A stretch of 64,000 nucleotides of DNA from Hetaerina americana (Eukaryota > Arthropoda > Insecta > Odonata > Calopterygidae): the NCBI GenBank assembly GCA_022747635.1, contig JAKTNV010000074.1, positions 930,001 through 994,000 of the forward strand. Direction: 5' to 3'. This document shows, piece by piece, positions 52,366 to 63,980 of the stretch. Every line of letters starts with the position of its first letter. The stretch's first letter is position 1. Made by a program: the position numbers and the translations under genes. The notes beneath the pieces were generated by a model. It made no database searches, was not told the DNA's origin, and saw only the letters and a list, made by a program, of their open reading frames with translations.

Positions 52366-53682
52366 TAACAGGTCTGTTCAAAAAGTATCACGACTTTTGT
52401 GTTTTTTTTTCAAAATTTATTTATTCATTCATTAATATCTATTTTTTCCCCTTTAAAGTAATCCCCATTAGATATAACACACTTGTGACAACGTTTTTTC
52501 CAATCCTCGAAGCACTTCAAAAAAATCATTTTCTGTAATCTTGTTCAGGTCCTCCTTCGATGCAGTCTTTATCTCGTCAATCGTAGCGTAGCGTCGTCCT
52601 TTCATGGGCCCTTCCAGTTTCGGGATCAAGAAAAAGTCCCAGGGGGCCAGATATTGGGAATATGGTGGCTGCGGCATCATTAGTGTGTTGTTTTTGGCCA
52701 AATATTTGCGCACAAGTAACGATGTGTGAGCAGGGGCGATGTCATGGTGCAAATGCCAATTTTTGTTCTTCCAAAAATCCGGGAGTTTGTAGCGTATTGC
52801 TTGGCGAAAATTGCGCATAATTTTCAGGTAATATTCCTTATTTAACGTTCTGCCCTGTGGCAAGAAATCATGATGCACCATGCTCCTGCCATTGAAGAAA
52901 ACTGTAGGTAAAACTTTCACATTCGACCGAACTTGGCGCGCTTTTTCGGTCTTGTCTCCTGCTGAAGCTTCCGTTGGGATGATTGGGAGTTTCCACGTCA
53001 TAACCATAAACCGTAACTAGTTATGACCCTGTGGAGCAAATTTGGGTCGTCGGTGACCGAGTCCAACTCCTCATTAGTAATGTTAATACGTTGCTAATTA
53101 TGGTCGAAATTGAGCAATTTTGGTACGATTTTTGCGGCAACCCGCGCCATGCCCTAATCATTGGTAACAATCGAATGGTACGAGCCAGTCTATATGTTTA
53201 GATCCTCAGCAAAGTCTCTAAGGGTGATTTGACGATTGGCCAATACTATTTTCTTCACTTCATCAATATTTTCGACTGTTGTTGACGTGCTCGGGCTTAA
53301 GACACGCTATTCGTCGTTCACATCTTCTCGGCCCTCTGAGAACATTTTTTACCACTGATAAACGTTGCTTCGGCCCAAGATAGCCTATACATATGCCACA
53401 GTCAACATTCGGAACGTGTCCGCACACTTAATTTTGTTTTTCACACAAAATGTGATACAGATTCTTTGATCCAATTTTTGGAAGAGGCCAAAATCGAAGA
53501 CAAGCCAAAACACGGCCAAGCAAAACAGCCGACAACAATTAACTGAGCATTCAAAATGGCTGAACCTTTCGGCATAAGTGAGAGACATAAGTGCCAACAT
53601 AACGCTACAAAAAAATCGAAAATCAAATAAACATAACCCGCGAAAATTCAAAATTTGCGATAATTTTTGAACAGACCTCGTA
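52366..53682 (-). mobile_element. Full-length, inactive mariner transposon
   Basis: Bounded by TA, about 1.3 kb, the normal mariner size. Read on the minus strand, the 5' end is TACGAGGTCTGTTCAAAAAT (53682 downward) and the opposite end, read inward on the plus strand from 52366, is TAACAGGTCTGTTCAAAAAG. The N-terminal DNA-binding part is readable with stops (LDQRICITFCVKNKIKCADT, MFSEGREDVNDE, then LSPSTSTTVENI). The C-terminal 179-codon frame (52468-53007) has KVLPTVFFNGRSMVHHDFLP, LHHDIAPAHTSLLVRKYLAK and PPYSQYLAPWDFF. The first catalytic Asp region reads SYG instead of GDE. The second Asp is intact (HHD). The third is lost (SPD changed to SQY). The enzyme is therefore dead. It is the oldest-looking near-complete mariner here. 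Confidence 0.95.
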
Positions 53683-54984
53683 AATTAGCTTATTTTGAAT
53701 GGAACGGGCCAATAGAAACAAACTACGGCCTTTTGTGACCTTTAATGTAGAATTGGAATCCCATCATCGGATTATAACATTAAAATTTCGGCTAATGCAT
53801 TCTTTTCACCCCTGGAGCTGTGCTGGCGGGAGCTTTAATAATTATTCCTGGTAGAGTCACCCACATCAGATCGGTCGAAGTCCGAAGTCAGACGGAAGGC
53901 AGCCTCCGCACCATCAGTTCCTCGAGCGAGGTGGTTGCAAATACGTCTAATCCCAGTGGAGCCCCGTTTGACTAATAGTTTCAGATTAAAAACACTATTG
54001 AGGGAGGCAACAGCAAATCATGTCATTATTTTTCCTTAAAACAATGATGGACGGAGATCAGAATGTGAATCCTGGCAAATATGGGATCCGGCTCACAGGG
54101 CAATGTTTTGTGCCCGGCATCAAGAGAAACAAGGCATTTGCGATCAACATAGAAATTTTTGAAAAGCAACATCGAAAAAAGAAGTACATGAAAATTTGAA
54201 ATACTGTATAAAGCGAGGGACGGAGACGGGAAACACAAAGTTTGTTACAAAAGTCGTAGGGCTGAGTCAATTAATAAATGTATTGTCAGAATTGATACAC
54301 ACACCCAAAAGCCTTCGAAGTAGCACCCTTGTCCACCCACACATCGCTGCTAACAGGTTGTCCACTCCTCATACGCCCTCAGGAAAGTAAGGTGGTAACC
54401 AAAATTCTACTAAACTGCCTCGTCACGGTCACTTTTGTAACGCTTCCACCTCCTACTAGGAATCACCACGTGCCGTGATGACTCCTGGCAGATCCACGTA
54501 CAAGTCTCCTTTTGTCCGCCCGAGCGCACTCACGGTACCATCTTCGAACACACCTTTCTCATGCCTATGCTTCTGGTCACTAGTCAATAAAAATCACTTT
54601 TTTAAGTGGATTTATCCATAAACTCCACATATTTCACATTTCAGGTGCCAGTGGCGGTTGGAGAGACGGAATGGCTAGAGTTTGGAAGATGAGTAAGGCT
54701 GTGGTCCCACTGTTACCCATGATTTTCAGTGCATTTGAGAAGGAGTTGGGGATAGGAGCGGAAAAAAGGTAAAGAATACTTATAATTAGTTAGATTTGCG
54801 TATGCTCAGGCTTTAGTTTTCCAGTCGGCGAATGGCATAAGCATGTTTATCGGACTGGATATTCAGTGCAACAGGAGTTCATAAATGACTACTGTTTGTT
54901 ATATCATGTCATTGCCACCCGGCTTATCGCCTAACAGCAATGTATCCCAAATAAATAAATAAATAAATTAAAGCAGGTTGAACA
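53683..54984. other. Mixed-composition DNA with possible LINE 3' tail
   Basis: 53.80-54.00 kb and 54.30-54.60 kb are GC-richer, with no domain. Between 54640 and 54970 a stretch ends in CAATGTATCCC followed by (AAAT)n, a common form of LINE 3' tail. The 2-3 frames above it hold no clear reverse transcriptase motif, so the element cannot be classified. Confidence 0.4.
54948..54969 (+). repeat. (AAAT)n tail-like microsatellite
   Basis: About five AAAT units directly after a C-rich sequence, fitting a retroelement 3' tail, immediately upstream of the LINE fragment at 54.985 kb. Confidence 0.8.
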
Positions 54985-55345
54985 GTTTACGTATCTCGTG
55001 TTTTAGACCAAAGTAGTCTGGACATAAGAAGAAAAATTACATTAGACAAAGAAGCTTTCGCACAGAAGAGGTAATTTATGACAGGAACGTTGCATGAGGA
55101 TGCTAAAAAATGGCCATTCAAACATTTAATGTGGAGCGTAGTTTTGCACGGTGATGAGACATGGTCGTTTGAGCAGGATGATAGGCGAAGATTCGAGTGT
55201 TTAAAATGCGTTTATGTAGAATATGGGAAAAAGAAAAATGGATAGAAAGGAGAACAAACAATTAGTGGGGAAGGGAAATGGATTGTTGGGTTCTTGAAGT
55301 ATTTGATAGAGAAGAAGGACTTTTTAATGGCATTTTCTCCCTCTT
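54985..55345 (+). mobile_element. Decayed LINE, region downstream of reverse transcriptase
   Basis: The plus strand gives VEQFTYLV at about 54985-55010, the EQFxYLGS block that follows the RT domain in these elements. A clear frame at about 55072-55240 contains FMTGTLHEDAKKW, then LMWSVVLHGDETWSFEQDDR and RRFE. This is the family's LMTGxL...K...WSVxLYGAETWxL...D.RRxEAFE block, with a few substitutions. The frame ends at KKKNG and a stop. Neither the catalytic palm nor the 3' end is present in this piece. It is the clearest of the LINE fragments here and shows that they share one lineage. Confidence 0.85.
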
Positions 55346-55659
55346 CTCCTTTTAAAATCCAGATTTCTAACGAGTATTCACGTTATTTCCAATCCATAAC
55401 ATCGCTAACGATACGTGCCAAAACCATAGGTGCACTTTTAATCGCTAATTTACATTATTCCTCTTATCAGTCATGTCAACAGGATTTTTAGAGCAGCCAA
55501 AATAAACCGCACTTAAGAAATAATCGCATGAGGGAGCCCTCCCTTTAAACAGTTATACTATTAATCTGATTTTCCCCTCCATAAACCCGAATCTTGCTTC
55601 ATCCACCACCACCTCCCTCTTATGTGGTCACCCTTTTAAGTTTCAATACGAAACCATCC
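55346..55659. other. Unassigned DNA
   Basis: Nothing recognised. Confidence 0.5.
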
Positions 55660-55870
55660 GAGCGATGGGGTTGAAGAGATGAAGGGGAGGAGGGAAGCAG
55701 AAGACTGTGAAAGTGGGGCGGGATTGCCAGAGGGGGGGGGGGAAGGGAGGTTGTGGAAGAGGAAGAGGTCAGGGGCCGTACGTGACGCTACTGCAAAGCA
55801 GGGAAGGGAAGGCTCTTATCGTGGCTTTGAAAACTACTTCCTCTCTCCACCCCCACCATTCCCACAGTTC
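55660..55870 (+). repeat. Polypurine block followed by short C/T-rich run
   Basis: G/A-rich to about 55760 with a run of twelve Gs at 55731-55742, then mixed, then C/T-rich to 55870. The overlapping 66- and 88-codon frames are by-products. Confidence 0.65.
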
Positions 55871-56840
55871 TTTGCCTAGGCTTTCATTCCCAGCAGCCAT
55901 ACTTACATTCCATATATTTTGCACCCTCCCACTCTCTTACGCCTGGGTCTCTTCTTACCTCCCATTTATTTAAATCCTGAACTCCAAATTGTATTAATTT
56001 TATTTTATTGTCAACATGTGACTTGCCTATGCGTTTGAACACCAGGCATGTGGGAAAAATATTGGCCGGACAATCGACACGCTTAGGATGTTTTTCGCAC
56101 CTCTTCTTCTGTTTGGAGGTTTTATACGGATGTAGACTTTTTTATTTCCCCCAAAAACTAAATGCTATAGTTGCAACAATGGTAAGAAGTATTGTTTTGT
56201 TGTAAACATAAATATGCTTCGACTTCTACTCCGAGCCAACTATAAAAATGATTTCCTATGTTTTTTTTAACTTGACTCGTGGTATCTTAATTTCAAAGTT
56301 ATTTACTTTTTTCCGAAAAAATGTTTCGTCTTAATATTTAAATGAATACAATGTGTCTGAGATTCATGATGTTGGTTTTAAGTACGTAATCAAATATTAG
56401 AATTCAGTGAAAAATACCATAATTCTTAGCAATCCACAGTGGATACAAAATGACAGTTTCAATTGCAATATGAAACATCGAAGAATATCATTCATCATTC
56501 TAACTTATTTATTTCTTCAATCAGCAGTTTATGAGTTGACGCATCTCAAAATCACTTACACTTACTTCGAAAATTCTAGAAATTGATTGCTTAAAGTGAA
56601 ATTGCGCGAGGAAATCTATACAAAATACCTCATTCTTTGAATACCGAAATACTTTACGTCATTTTCTACTTTTTAGTTCTCGAAACGGAGTTTTAAGTCA
56701 GTAAATTCTGATTGCCTAAAATATAAGTAAATTTGAAAACGAGAAGAGGTGATTGATATTATAATCTAAGTATATGGGAAACTTTTTAAGAATGAAAACT
56801 GTTAGCAACCAAGAAAAAGAAGAAATAAAACCATCTGAGA
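55871..56840. other. AT-rich unassigned DNA
   Basis: No feature recognised up to the palindrome. TTAAGAATGAA occurs at about 56786-56796 and again just after the palindrome at about 57018-57028; this may be chance or a target-site duplication. Confidence 0.5.
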
Positions 56841-57020
56841 TAAGCGGATAAAATAATACTTTGTAATTCCACAGATTTATTTCACAAACACACGACCCGG
56901 GTTTCGACGTACAACGTCATCTTCAGGTTTAGACCTGAAGATGACGTTGTACGTCGAAACCCGGGTCGTGTGTTTGTGAAATAAATCCGTGGAATTACAA
57001 AGTATTATTTTATCCGCTTA
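56841..57020. repeat. Near-perfect 180-bp palindrome with hammerhead-like core
   Basis: Two 90-bp arms (paired coordinates sum to 113861) match as reverse complements with about two mismatches (56873/56988 and the central 56929/56932 pair) and essentially no loop. On the plus strand the right arm holds CTGAAGA (56935-56941), one unpaired T, a 5-bp stem GACGT/ACGTC (56943-56947 with 56951-56955), GAAA (56956-56959), and the self-complementary ACCCGGGT (56959-56966) followed by C. This order matches the conserved boxes of a hammerhead ribozyme with a very short helix III, apart from the extra T. Helix I pairing is not convincing. The same arrangement on the minus strand occupies the left arm. 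Confidence 0.9.
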
Positions 57021-58274
57021 AGAATGAACCGATTCCATAAAATAACGCCTGAAACCATCGATTACATCTGAGATAAATTTATGAACGATTTTTCCACAGC
57101 TAGTAGTTCCTGCTGGCAGTAGGAAATCCATCTGAATTAAGAGAGGTTTTGAGAGAAAGAGAGAGAATCAGGATAAGTTAAATGGGGCGGGCATTGCCCT
57201 ACGTGAAACTGAAGAAAGAGAAAGGGATTAAATATTAAGGAATAAAGAAAGAGGGGAAGGATGTCAAATTGTGAGAATCTAGTCACCTGCAAGAGGCGAA
57301 ATCAATCAATGCGGTAGCCATAGTCATACCGTATCAATCTGAACCAAGAAACAACGGTCACTGTGATAGGATTCCTCTAGTGAGAAATTATTAAATCTAA
57401 ACCCTTTAATTAATTTCAGATATTTCACTAAAAAGTTAGCATTGCTGTTGGTTACATGAATTGGGGACATTTTTGCTGCGGCCCTCGTCTTACAATTCAA
57501 AAATCCGGAATACCTCTTGTTAAGCGCCTGTGTTGGCATTTAAAATATTACAAGCCAAATATTAGACTAAAGTACATTAAACCTTCATGAGGTTAGTTAG
57601 AAATAAAGAATAAAATTACAATATCTTTATAGTGATGATTGCCTTTAAATTCACGGATATTGTGAATTACGTTGTTCGGACCTAGATCATCGTCCCGCAA
57701 GCCTCCGCGAAGAGTAAGATGAAGTTTAAGGATCAAGTTCAGCCGTGATATCAGAAAGGAAGACATTTGGGAAGGATAAATTTGAGCTATTGTGTTAGAC
57801 TTCATGCTATTTTAATTAGTACTTACCAAGAGGATTCTACAAAAAATATTTTAATATGAAATTTCACATATTTCGCAAACTGTATACTGCTGATTTCATT
57901 TTTTGTCGTGTGAACGCTTACTCCTCTTTATGGTTTTGTATTGCTATGAATACTAAATTTTTCATGTTAGGTAGCGACCTCTTGAATTTATTTCAGTATT
58001 ATTTTCTAACCAATCTAATCGTGGGACAAGGGCAAGGATATTCGTACACTATTCATATAAATATGAAAATTTGTGCCTAGTGTAGTGTCGAGTTTCTAAG
58101 GACCCTAATTGTTGTGTGGCACCTTGTACTCTCTCTTGGCAGTTTTTTGATCCATATCTGGTCAATAGCATGAATATAACAACTATAGCGATGGATTTGT
58201 TTCTTATGAATAAAAAATCATCAGGATTTCAGTACTAGATTTAAAACTTATTTCTCACACCTATGTAGAAAACA
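57021..58274. other. AT-rich unassigned DNA
   Basis: A/G-rich around 57120-57260 ((GA)n-like). Frames reach 74 codons with no domain. Nothing else is supported. Confidence 0.5.
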
Positions 58275-58565
58275 ATTCAAAGGATTCTCACCAGGGGAGA
58301 GTTCTAAAAACCAAGGGGAAGTGGACGGAGGAAATACTGGAAGGTACAGGTCTTCTGAGGGTCATGATGGAAGGGAGAATGTTAGGTAATTGAGGTAGAG
58401 AAAGGAAGAGAGTAGGACAGAAAGGAAGGGAAGAGGGATTTTAGAGTGCATGAGGGTAGGCCGAAGTTATGGATTGAATAAAGAAATAATGTAGGTCAAA
58501 CATGATAGCATTCACGCGATGCTTGGATAATGATAGTGGTTATGGACCGTTCAAAACTGAACGCT
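58275..58565 (+). mobile_element. Decayed LINE, 3' terminal coding fragment
   Basis: In one plus-strand frame: RVLKTKGKWTEEILEGTGLL, then RVMMEGRMLGN, a stop, and GRERKRVGQKGREEGF (about 58305-58440). This follows the family's C-terminal order KW(I/V)GHxLRxxGLLRxxxEGRMxGKRGRGRxR. Downstream MDIKK-like and TCHD-like traces continue to about 58545. No tail is visible. It could belong to the same insertion as 54985-55345 only if about 2.9 kb was inserted between them, but the two overlap slightly in protein coordinates, so separate copies are more likely. Confidence 0.65.
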
Positions 58566-59299
58566 CCTGATAATAGTATATCTTAATGGTATCAATGAAT
58601 GAATGAGTATGAAATCTAGTTCCACTCAGGGGCTAAGAAAGTATATTCAAAAGACTATTACACGGAATATTTATGCTCTTCATAACATGCTTTCCAGCAT
58701 CATAACTTAGGTAAGAGTTAAAGATTTCACAAGTTTGAAATTAGAAAGTACTCGGTCCATGACTGAGGTATTGAATTTGACCTGGTCGTAAAGTAATTAT
58801 AACTAAAATTTCCTAAACATTTTAGAGCTATATGCATATACGTCTGACTCAAATTGAGTACCTTTTTAGATGAAACATTCTAATTTAATTTTTTATATTT
58901 TTTTTCCTGAAACACTTTTCTATTAGTGTAAAAAAAAACTTTAATTGGAATTACTGAAATGCCTGCTGCTTCAATATGGTACTTTCACGTATAGCGTACA
59001 ATTTAACAGGACCCCAGAGAAGCTGTCTCTCAAAGTACGCCGAAGAGCAATTCTGCAAGAAACAGCCTGAAATTAACTCTAAATTGCTTTTTACTCAGAA
59101 TCTGTAATTTATCATTGAAATAATCCTGTACAATAGGATGAATATTTCTATTTTCTCGATAAGATTAAATGCGTCCTACGTACAATCACATTAAAATGAA
59201 TGCCTGTATGTTTAAAGTAGCATTGAATAAACGCAATAAAAACTGAAAATACTTCACGTAGATTTAGCCTACATTAGAAATATATATTTAAGAATTACA
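58566..59299. other. AT-rich unassigned DNA
   Basis: No feature recognised before the mariner at 59.3 kb. Confidence 0.5.
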
Positions 59300-59861
59300 T
59301 ACAAGGTTGCATAAAAAGTATCGGTCACAATTTTCCTGACGTGTGCTTGAGGTTCTGAACTCAGACCGCAGGTCCAGTGTGCGCATAATCGCTGATCGTA
59401 TTAGCATTGATAATATTACAGTGCACACCATCATCACTGAAAACTTGGCAATACGAAAGATGTGCACTCAACTTATCCCGAAGGTCTTGACGGACGACCA
59501 ACAGCAGAATCGAGTGTCTGCTTACGAAGACCTTCTACAATGACATCGCGACAAATACCCATCCCCCTTAAAATCCCGACTTGGCACCAGCAGACTACTG
59601 CCTATTCCCAAAAGTGAAATCCTTCCTCAAAGGACACCACCATGGGACCCTAAGTGCCCACAAAGAAGGTTGCACGCGTACCCTTAAAGACCTTCCAAAT
59701 TCCACCTACCTGGGATCCTTCGAGTCGTGGAAAAGCCGTTGGCAAAAGTGTGTCGACGCTCAAGGGATGTGCCTTCGAAGAATTTTGAGGCGTTGTAGCA
59801 ATATCCGAAATAAATCTACTTTTCCGAAACTTTTCCCGATACTTTTTATACAACTCATGTA
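59300..59861 (+). mobile_element. Internally deleted mariner, 562 bp
   Basis: TA-bounded, with matching ends TACAAGGTTGCATAAAAAGT on the left and, on the minus strand, TACATGAGTTGTATAAAAAG on the right; both continue ATCGG-like. The left half reads LNSDRRSSVRIIADRISIDN, VHTIITENLAIRKMC, PKVLTDDQQQNRVSAYEDLL, then stop: the second helix-turn-helix and linker of a mariner transposase. After a deletion covering the first and second catalytic Asp, the frame resumes with NPDLAPADYCLFPKVKSFLK (third Asp present) and continues GHHHGTLSAHKEGCTRTLKD, SWKSRWQKCVDAQG. The sequence is distinct from the other mariners in the window, so it is another subfamily. Confidence 0.95.
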
Positions 59862-62800
59862 AATCCGGAACTATAAGGTACCAACCTATTTTTATGAATT
59901 TAAATCCTATGCGATTTAACGTAGTGAATTTATTTTGGGAATAATATAGTCAGTCAGAGAAAACAATTATAAAATAAGTATCTAAATTTGAGGGGAGTTT
60001 TCATTACACCTTCAAATTTAAACACTTTCTCAATGTTTCAAAACAAAGACCATCAAATGGAAAGATAACCTCAAATAAGAATTTTTTGACGCACATGCAA
60101 TTGATGACCTACAATTGAAACTGACTGGTGATTTGCTAATTAAATCTCAAGCGACTGAATTAAAAATTGATTTCATGAGAGAAGCTTAGCTAAAGGGTAA
60201 AACTAATGCAAAACTTTAAGGGATGAATCAATGTATCCATTTCCACTTCAGTTTAATAACAATAACAATTACATTTTTTATTCCCTTATTGTGGTAATCG
60301 TCCGACAATCTTTCTTTTTATGCATAGTTATTTTACGTGTTTTATTTTGGTGCAATAATTCATATTTTCATAAATATCAATTCGTTCAATCGATTAAGTA
60401 TTTTATCAAATAAATCGACATTTGGCCATTCAAAAATTATCGCAGCCAACAAATACATAAAATAATAAAGATCCCACTTACCCAAAATTATCACGCATCA
60501 CAAAGAGCTAACATATTTACGGAAAATATGTATTAGATATCTACTTTCAAGAAAGTTTTATTCAGTACGTCTTCGGTAGGTATATTCTGCACTGACGGAC
60601 ACTAAGAAACGAGCACGGATTGTGTATGTAATAAAGAAGACCTGTTGAACATAGGTCTCTGATCTTCTCTAAAATTACATTCGTAACAGCCACTATCGTA
60701 CCTTAATACCTAAGTATACCTAAGTATACCTAAGTATATTCTTTACACTTGTTCAATATGTGTTATTCATACAGAATACATCCTGATTTAATTTAGGGAA
60801 ATCATAAATAAAATTTCAAAACCAATGAAAACTGTAATTAATGCGGTATACAAAGAACATATTTTACCTTGCGTTAAAGTGTGATCACAATAATATCATG
60901 AATTGCCTTGGATCTTTCAACTTTGATTCAGATGAAAAGACATTATTATTACTTACGTGTTTAACGATAACCAATACCTTTAAAAAAACATCTATCACTT
61001 TCCATGCATCTAAAACCGGGCTCATTTACAATACATCAGGGTTGACACACAGCGCCGATGTTTGATCCTGAACTTAATCTGCGATCGCTCTCAATTACTT
61101 CCCCATTAGTTATTCCTTTGCAAAGCCTATGCGCCAATTCCAGAGAATGACTATTGATTTCCCTGTGTCGGTTCATATGATGGCAAATTAACCATCACAA
61201 GGAATAAGAAGGTTTGCATTTCAATTTACAATACATAAAAATGTGGCGTCATTTTCGATTAAGCACATTAATATTGAAGTATGTATAGTTTAGTTGTAAA
61301 ATACATTGTTCCAATTACGGAAATAAGATAACGGATCGTTAATTACGTTTACCTTCCCGATACGCATGATGGTAGGGAGGGATGATGAAAATAAAACTCT
61401 CCACCGTGGAGGTTGTTTTGTGTCAATAGTTTACTCGACGGCTTATCGACATTCAGAATACTGCTGCTCGCATGCATTCTGTGATAGAAATTTTGACGGC
61501 TAAATTGGAAGCTTAATTACGGAGCTAAGAGGCATTAGTGGTCACCAAAATGAAAACGCCTACAGTTTCGTTTTGGATGTCAGAATTAAAAGGCTTTCTC
61601 ATTAGCGATGGATTTCTTTTTTATTAACGGATCGAGAAATTTTTGTATGTGGGACAAAAGGCCCACTGAATAATCTGATTACCATTTCGAAATGATCCCT
61701 TAGATCAGGCACCGATTCAACTTTAATTAAAAGAAAGAAATTATCTTAGTAGAGAGAGATTACATGAAAGAGTATTTTTATTTTAAGTTCCCATCCCCCC
61801 TTTCATGGATTATGTATTCTAACATCGCTTTCCACCATTGACGCCCTCACACGCCTGATTCCCCCGTTTCATTTATAATTCACTCTTTCGCCACGGTCTC
61901 TTTCAAACTTTTCCTTCGACGTTCGCCTCTTTAAACCTTGAGGCATGCCATTCCTTCCGACATTCAAAAGCCTTTTCTCCTTCCTTTTTCATATTCTTCT
62001 CCCTTTCCTTCTCCTTTCCTGCGCTACGCTTCTCTTCCTCCCACAGATTCAATTTCCCGCACAATTCATGATTCTCTCACGCAAACTTGCCGACATATGT
62101 GACCCTGTTCCCCATGCCCGGTGGGGAAACCGTTATTCATTCCAACCCCACGAAGAATAAGAAGCTGCTGTTGCATTCTGTTTCAAGGAGGCTGCATGAG
62201 GAAAAGGTGGATAAAAAGGAATTTGAGGTGAAATGGAAAAGACCGAATGGGAATGAGAGGAATTCTTCGATTCTACAAAATACATTTCTGCTTGATGTTA
62301 AGGATTCATTCACAGATTGGGAAAAGTCATTTGATATCATTAAATTAATCATCCTACGTTGAAAAGTGAATTTAAGGAAACATAAAATGTTACAAATTCC
62401 ATAAAATAATTAATATTTGATATGGAAAGTTTTTTATGTGATTGGTGCCGGCGAAATATATTCCCCTGATACCATTGGTAAGAGATTCATTATTCAAAAT
62501 CAGACAGTTTTTAAAATGAATTTTGTGCGGTTAATTTATCTGCCAAATATTTTATAATGTGGATCCATATGAATTTATAATGCAAGTGCATGGCTAGTAA
62601 AATGATACGGATAATAAATTTGATAAAATATCTCTGAAACAGACAATTTGCAGAAAAGAAAACTAGTATGAATTAAATTTGTACATTTATTTAAAAAAAA
62701 ACATTTTATTATTTCCGCTGTGGAAAAATTGCACAATTCAGAGCTTGATGTCATGCCTTTTGTTTTTTTTATATTAACTGAATGCGGCTAATTTTGAACA

Positions 62801-63300
62801 CAATTTTGGTGTGATCAAAATATTAAATTTAAAATATTTATTTTCAATGAACCAACTCATGAAAATTTTTATGTTGTCACATAATTTTAATGCAAAGCGG
62901 ATCGATGTATATTATGGATGATAAGCCGCAAACAATTGTACATTTGATATTTTAAACATGAAGGTTTTTCTATGCGGTACAATATGTAATACAAATGGCG
63001 CGATTATGATGTTTTCCGAGTCATTCTAATCCACTTTCAAATCGAGGAAATGCGTCTCTGCGTTTTTATTGCGACATCCCCACTGGATATTCCTTCCCAT
63101 TCCCCATCCATCCCATTTGCACAGATATGCCTTCGGAAAATAACGCTCCGCACGGAGTTATTTACTTCTTTCTCAGAGTAGGCTCATGCTTTTTGGAGGA
63201 AGGAGGATGGTTTCTAGCGATTCTTCAGGAAATGTGGTTAAAGGAGCCGGATAAGGATAAGGCCGACCAATACGTTCCCGTTCAACCCCTGCCCCTTCCT
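59862..63300. other. AT-rich unassigned DNA
   Basis: No gene recognised. 61.9-62.3 kb contains C/T-rich then A/G-rich sequence with frames of 71-91 codons lacking domains. Apart from the small tandem repeat at 60.70 kb, nothing structured is visible. Confidence 0.5.
60703..60738. repeat. Tandem 10-bp repeat (TAAGTATACC), ~3 copies
   Basis: Two exact units and two partial ones. The unit itself contains the palindrome GTATAC. Confidence 0.9.
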
Positions 63301-63316
63301 CTCTACTCTCCTTACT

Positions 63317-63338
63317 CACACACACACACACACACACA
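63317..63338. repeat. (CA)n microsatellite
   Basis: Eleven CA units. Confidence 0.95.
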
Positions 63339-63469
63339 AGCCCATATCTGTCCCCGTTCCCTCCCCCTACTTCCCTAGCTCTCACACATCCGCATGCCCC
63401 AGCGCCAAAGCGCTATTCTTTATTCGGAAAAAATAAACAAAAGATCGGAGACAAAAAATATATCCTCCA

Positions 63470-63980
63470 AGAAACGGAGAGATGCAGGGAGAGAGGGGAA
63501 GAGAGAGAAAGGATCCTCCCCTCAAAGAGGGAGGACATCGGACGCCATTGTGAGTAATTCTCTCAAATTCTCCGCTGCTCTCGGAATTCAGACCGAGAGA
63601 GGGTTTGTGGGAAGGGAGTGAGGACCTCGATGCCACTTCCACCTCCTCCTCACCCAGTCCATCCCCCTTTACCCTTTCGTTTTTTTTCCTTACCATCACT
63701 CCAACCTTTCTCCCTCCCCACCCATTCTTCCGATACACCATGCCCATACCCCTTCCTCGAACTATATCATCCTCACCGCACTCCCGAGTCTCCGACGCTC
63801 TCCAGCCCACAACTCTCCCCCCACGTCTCTCGGGTACGACCTGCCGATATTCCATTCACCAACCTTCCTCCTCCTTTCTTTCCAGATCTCCATCTCAATG
63901 CTTTCTACACACACACGCGCGCGTGCGCGACATCCTCCCGAAGACGCACCCCTCCCCCTTATTTCACGAATATTTCCATC
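63470..63980. repeat. Purine-to-pyrimidine switch block at window end
   Basis: G/A-rich from 63470 to about 63540, then C/T-rich from about 63630 to the end, with CTCC/CCCTCC runs. Frames of 75 codons (plus) and 157 codons (minus) are compositional. The block contains the alternating ACACAC-GCGCGC tract at 63907-63929. It is the only skewed block here dominated by pyrimidines on the plus strand. Confidence 0.7.
63907..63930. repeat. Alternating purine-pyrimidine tract, (AC)n(GC)n
   Basis: ACACACACAC followed by GCGCGCGTGCGCG, a sequence form prone to Z-DNA. Confidence 0.9.

Noticed and set aside
63382..63855. 157-codon minus-strand frame as a gene
   Set aside because: Spans a purine-to-pyrimidine switch block; the Gly/Arg/Glu/Val-rich translation reflects composition.
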